Part shown: in pieces, positions 6,494-9,334 of the stretch | Layout: each line of letters starts with the position of its first letter | Position numbering within the stretch: the stretch's first letter is position 1 | Assembly (NCBI GenBank): GCA_015489145.1 | Contig: WGAH01000721.1 | Location: 1-9,334 of the forward strand | DNA length: 9,334 bases | DNA from: Deltaproteobacteria bacterium | GTDB lineage: Bacteria > Myxococcota_A > UBA796 > UBA2385 | Reading direction: 5' to 3' | Translations under genes and position numbers: made by a program | Notes under the pieces: model-generated | What the model was told of the DNA's origin: nothing | The model's database searches: none | What the model saw: the letters and a program-made list of their open reading frames with translations, nothing else

Positions 6494-9219
6494 GGCGGCG
6501 CCGCGCGGGGGGCCGGCGGCTGGCCGCGGCGCTGGCGGCGATCCTCGCCGCGGCTCCGGCCCGGGCCGGGGAAGCGGCCGAGGGCGGGACGGGCGCCGCC
6601 CCCGAGGAGGAAGCGCCGCCGCTGGTCGCGGAGCCGAAGCTCGTGAAGTTCGTCGAGGCCGACTACCCGGAGGAGGCCCGCGCAGAGGGCGTCGAGGGGA
6701 GCGTGCGCCTCGCCCTCACCGTCGACGAGAACGGGCGCGTCGCCGACGTCGAGGTGCTCCGTCCCGCCGGCCACGGCTTCGACGAGGCCGCCGTCGCCGC
6801 CGCCCGGCAGCTCCGCTTCGAGCCCGCCCGCGACGCCGAGGGCCCCGTCGCGGTCGTCATCGAGTTCGAGTACCGCTTCTCGCTCCGGGCCCGCGAGGGC
6901 GACGAGGGCGCGGCCCCCGTCGACCTCGCCGGGCTGATCCTCGACGGGACTTCCGGGGCGCCGCTGCCCGGCGTGCGGGTGAGCGTGGAGGGGCCCGCCG
7001 GCTTCACCGCCGAGACCACCACCGACGCCGACGGACGCTGGGCGCTGCGGGGCGTGCCTCCCGGCGGGGTCACCGTGCGGGCGGCGCTGGCCGGCCACGA
7101 GCCCGGCACGGTGAGCACCGAGGTCGTCGAGGGGCAGCGCACCGACGTGACGCTGCGCCTCGACCCCGAGGGCGGCGACGCGGACGCGGACGAGACGATC
7201 GTCGTGGTCTACGAGGCCCCCGAGACGGTGGTGACCCGCCACACGATCAGCATCGACGACATCCGGCGCGTCCCCGGCACCTTCGGCGACCCCGTGCGGG
7301 TGATCCAGAGCCTGCCCGGGGCGGCCCGGGCCCCCTTCGGCACGGGAATGCTCGTGATCCGCGGCGCCAACCCCGAGGACTCGGCGGTCTACATCGACGG
7401 CGTGCGCGTGCCCCTCATCTACCACCTCGGGGGCTACGAGAGCGTGATCAACCCGGATCTCGTCGACTCCGTGGACTACCTCCCCGGCGGCTACGGCGCC
7501 CGCTACGGGCGCAGCACCGGCGGGGTGGTCGACGTGCGGACGCGGACCGACTACCCCGACCGGCTCCACGGCTCGTGGAGCACCGACCTGCTCGACAGCG
7601 GCGGGCTGCTGGCCGGCCGGGTCGGGCGGCGGGGTCGCGTGGGGGTGATGGCCGCCGGCCGGCGCAGCTACATCGACGCCATCCTCCCGGCCTTCACCCG
7701 CGACTCCGGCTTCACGGTCAAGCCGCGCTGGTACGACTACCAGCTCCGCGTGGACCGCATCGACCCCGAGACCGGCACGATCCCCGAGGACCGCGACGAG
7801 CTGGGCCTGTTCGTCTTCGGCTTCCAGGACCTCCTCCAGGCGAGCACCCCGGCCGACGTGGCCCAGGGCACCGACCCCGACACCCAGGGCGACCTCGGCA
7901 CGACCTACAGCACCCACCGGGCGGTGCTGCACCACGCCCACGACTTCCGCTCCGACCTCCGCCTGGAGACGAGCCTCTCCTTCGGCGTGGACGGGTCGAG
8001 CTTCCTGCTCGGCGACACCTTCCGGGTCGACAACCGCACCGTCACCGCCACCGCGCGCTCGGCCCTGATCTGGTCGCCCGGCGCCGCCCTCGAGGTGGAG
8101 CCGGGCCTCGACTTCATCGGCGGCACCTGGGCCTTCGAGGCCAGCCTGCCCTTCGACCCCGGCAGCCTCGCCGACTACGACCCCATCGGCGAACGCGAGC
8201 CCTGGAGCGCCTCGGGGCGCGGCACCCTGTGGACCCCCGACCTGTACGTCGAGGCCCGGGTCCGGCCGCTGGCCGACCGCGACCGCCTGCTGCTGGTGCC
8301 CGGCGTGCGCCTCGCGACCCTGGTGGTGGGCGCGGCCGACCGGGAAGGCCCCATGCTCGGCCCCCTCACCGACCTCGACCCCCGCCTGGCGGTGCGGGTC
8401 CTCGCCCTGCCCCAGGGCACCTTCAAGGCCGGCGCCGGCGTCTACCACCAGCCCCCCATGCCCTTCGAGGCCTGGCGCCCCGAGGGGCGGGTCGAGCTGG
8501 GCCAGGAGCGCGCCACCTCCTACGAGATCGGCTGGGAGCAGCGCTTCGGCCCGGCGGTGGACGCCGACCTCAGCCTGTTCTACCGGGCGATGGACGATCT
8601 CATCGTCAGCAACCCCGACTTCGCGAGCACCACCGACGCCTTCTTCCGCAACCAGGGCATCGGCCGGGCCTACGGGGCCGAGCTCATCCTGCGCCACGCG
8701 CGCACCGACCGCTTCTTCGGCTGGGTGAGCTACACGCTTTCCCGCTCGGAGCGCAACGACGACCCGGGCGCCTCGCGCGGGCTGCTTCGCGGCGACGACC
8801 TGTCCGAGGGCGGGTGGTACCTGTTCGACTTCGACCAGACCCACATCCTGACGGCGGTGGCCGGCTACTCCCTGCCCCACGACTTCGAGGTATCGGGGCG
8901 CGTGCAGTACGTGACCGGCAACCCCTACACGCCCTACTCCGGGGGCGTCTACGACGTGGACCAGGACTTCTGGTTCCCCTACGCCACCGGCGCCTACAAC
9001 TCGGAGCGCATGCCCGACTTCTTCGCGCTGGACCTGCGCGCGAGCCGCCTGTTCGCCTTCCGGCGCTGGCAGCTCGAGGCCTACCTCGACCTGCTCAACC
9101 TCGTGCGCGGCACCAACCCCGAGTACGTGGTCTACAACTACGACTACAGCGAGCAGGCCTGGATCCGCGGCCTGCCCTTCGTCCCCAGCCCCGGCTTCGA
9201 GGCGCGCTTCGCCTGGTGA
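6490..9219 (+). CDS. TonB-dependent outer-membrane receptor with N-terminal TonB_C-like and carboxypeptidase-regulatory-like domains
   Basis: A 909-residue outer-membrane beta-barrel transporter, expected to import an unknown ligand using energy from the TonB-ExbB-ExbD complex. A signal peptide (Arg-rich, hydrophobic 11-22) is probably cut after A24-R-A26. Residues about 48-132 resemble the TonB C-terminal domain: EADYPEEARAEGVEGSVRL, LTVDENGRVADVEVL, then FDEAAVAAARQLRFEPA. Residues about 145-224 form a carboxypeptidase-regulatory-like sandwich with GAPLPGVRVSVEG and DADGRWALRGVPPG. A TonB-box-like E235-TIVVVY follows. The plug (about 247-345) has DPVRVIQSLPGAARAPFG, VIRGANPEDSAVYIDGVRV and GGYGARYGRSTGGVVDVRTR. 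The rest is barrel, with typical segments such as GRAYGAELILRHARTDRFFGWVSYTLS, ending in aromatic Trp909 as a terminal beta-signal. The start overlaps the lipoprotein stop (ATGA), with GGTGAG six bases upstream; in-frame sequence further upstream is not coding. No terminator follows. The receptor call is secure; the substrate cannot be told. Confidence 0.94.
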   Translation: MRRRRAGGRRLAAALAAILAAAPARAGEAAEGGTGAAPEEEAPPLVAEPKLVKFVEADYPEEARAEGVEGSVRLALTVDENGRVADVEVLRPAGHGFDEAAVAAARQLRFEPARDAEGPVAVVIEFEYRFSLRAREGDEGAAPVDLAGLILDGTSGAPLPGVRVSVEGPAGFTAETTTDADGRWALRGVPPGGVTVRAALAGHEPGTVSTEVVEGQRTDVTLRLDPEGGDADADETIVVVYEAPETVVTRHTISIDDIRRVPGTFGDPVRVIQSLPGAARAPFGTGMLVIRGANPEDSAVYIDGVRVPLIYHLGGYESVINPDLVDSVDYLPGGYGARYGRSTGGVVDVRTRTDYPDRLHGSWSTDLLDSGGLLAGRVGRRGRVGVMAAGRRSYIDAILPAFTRDSGFTVKPRWYDYQLRVDRIDPETGTIPEDRDELGLFVFGFQDLLQASTPADVAQGTDPDTQGDLGTTYSTHRAVLHHAHDFRSDLRLETSLSFGVDGSSFLLGDTFRVDNRTVTATARSALIWSPGAALEVEPGLDFIGGTWAFEASLPFDPGSLADYDPIGEREPWSASGRGTLWTPDLYVEARVRPLADRDRLLLVPGVRLATLVVGAADREGPMLGPLTDLDPRLAVRVLALPQGTFKAGAGVYHQPPMPFEAWRPEGRVELGQERATSYEIGWEQRFGPAVDADLSLFYRAMDDLIVSNPDFASTTDAFFRNQGIGRAYGAELILRHARTDRFFGWVSYTLSRSERNDDPGASRGLLRGDDLSEGGWYLFDFDQTHILTAVAGYSLPHDFEVSGRVQYVTGNPYTPYSGGVYDVDQDFWFPYATGAYNSERMPDFFALDLRASRLFAFRRWQLEAYLDLLNLVRGTNPEYVVYNYDYSEQAWIRGLPFVPSPGFEARFAW

Positions 9220-9242
9220 GGGCGGCGGCGCGAGGCCCGGGC

Positions 9243-9334
9243 TCAGGGAGCCGCGGCCGCGGTAGGCGGGGCGAGGCGGGCCTGGGGGCTGGCCACCTCG
9301 GCGATCCCGGCGCAGCCGGCGACGGCGAGGGGCT
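9243..9334 (-). CDS. C-terminal end of an unidentified convergent gene (partial)
   Basis: Read on the minus strand, the frame entering from the right edge gives PLAVAGCAGIAEVASPQARL and then a short Pro/Ala tail, ending at TGA (9245-9243). Nearly all third codon positions in this frame are G or C (about 27 of 29 sense codons), whereas the other two minus-strand frames show no such bias. That fits the window's real genes. Only about 30 residues are visible, too few to name a family. The gap to the receptor stop is 23 bases, with no recognisable bidirectional terminator. The call rests on codon bias alone. Confidence 0.5.
   Translation of the reverse strand, partial: PLAVAGCAGIAEVASPQARLAPPTAAAAP

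Noticed and set aside
6376..8880. Minus-strand open frame of about 834 codons opposite the receptor gene
   Set aside because: The plus strand encodes a clear TonB-dependent receptor. The antisense translation is repetitive (His/Val/Gly/Ala) and has no domain, so it is a GC shadow.
9251..9262. Palindrome CCGCGGCCGCGG as a terminator
   Set aside because: It has no loop and no T-run on either strand and lies inside the probable convergent coding frame. It is better explained by GC-rich Ala codons.
20..9334. CRISPR array, defence system or mobile element
   Set aside because: No spaced direct repeats, transposase, integrase, nuclease or toxin-like gene was seen. Gene density is accounted for by envelope genes and one tRNA.

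Overview
The window is very GC-rich, with third codon positions almost all G or C. It encodes Gram-negative envelope proteins: an outer-membrane TonB-dependent receptor, LPS-type glycosyltransferases, a bifunctional penicillin-binding protein and a lipoprotein. Composition, the TonB_C-fused receptor and the style of the penicillin-binding protein suggest Myxococcota or another former deltaproteobacterial lineage. That placement is inference, since no marker gene was compared. Bases 1-19 are exactly the Nextera transposon mosaic end, so the left edge is a contig end carrying library adapter and the sequence is probably a metagenomic or draft assembly.

Layout. On the minus strand, read from right to left, lies a tightly packed three-gene operon (5266 down to the left edge). 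It runs from a family 2 glycosyltransferase of the WaaE/KdtX type, through a GT-B family 4 glycosyltransferase resembling WaaG, to a very large class A penicillin-binding protein that runs off the contig. Both junctions are 4-base start/stop overlaps (GTGA and ATGA). The penicillin-binding protein keeps all its catalytic motifs (E108, S141TLTQQ, S508TWK, S564EN, K985TGT) but carries roughly 240-300 extra residues between SEN and KTG.

In the centre is a self-contained tRNA-Cys(GCA) unit on the plus strand. It has a sigma70-like promoter, a leader with a 16-base perfect palindrome, the tRNA with encoded CCA, and a strong intrinsic terminator.

On the plus strand to the right, a predicted lipoprotein of unknown function overlaps by ATGA with a 909-residue TonB-dependent receptor. 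Between its signal peptide and its plug, the receptor has a TonB C-terminal-like domain, a carboxypeptidase-regulatory-like beta-sandwich and a TonB-box-like segment. The last 92 bases appear to hold the C-terminal end of a convergent minus-strand gene.

No CRISPR array, insertion sequence, integrase, phage gene or defence system was seen. The most unusual items are the receptor that carries both a TonB_C-like domain and a TonB box, and the penicillin-binding protein with the expanded transpeptidase region. Both may be known in related lineages without being characterised. The other genes look like ordinary envelope housekeeping.
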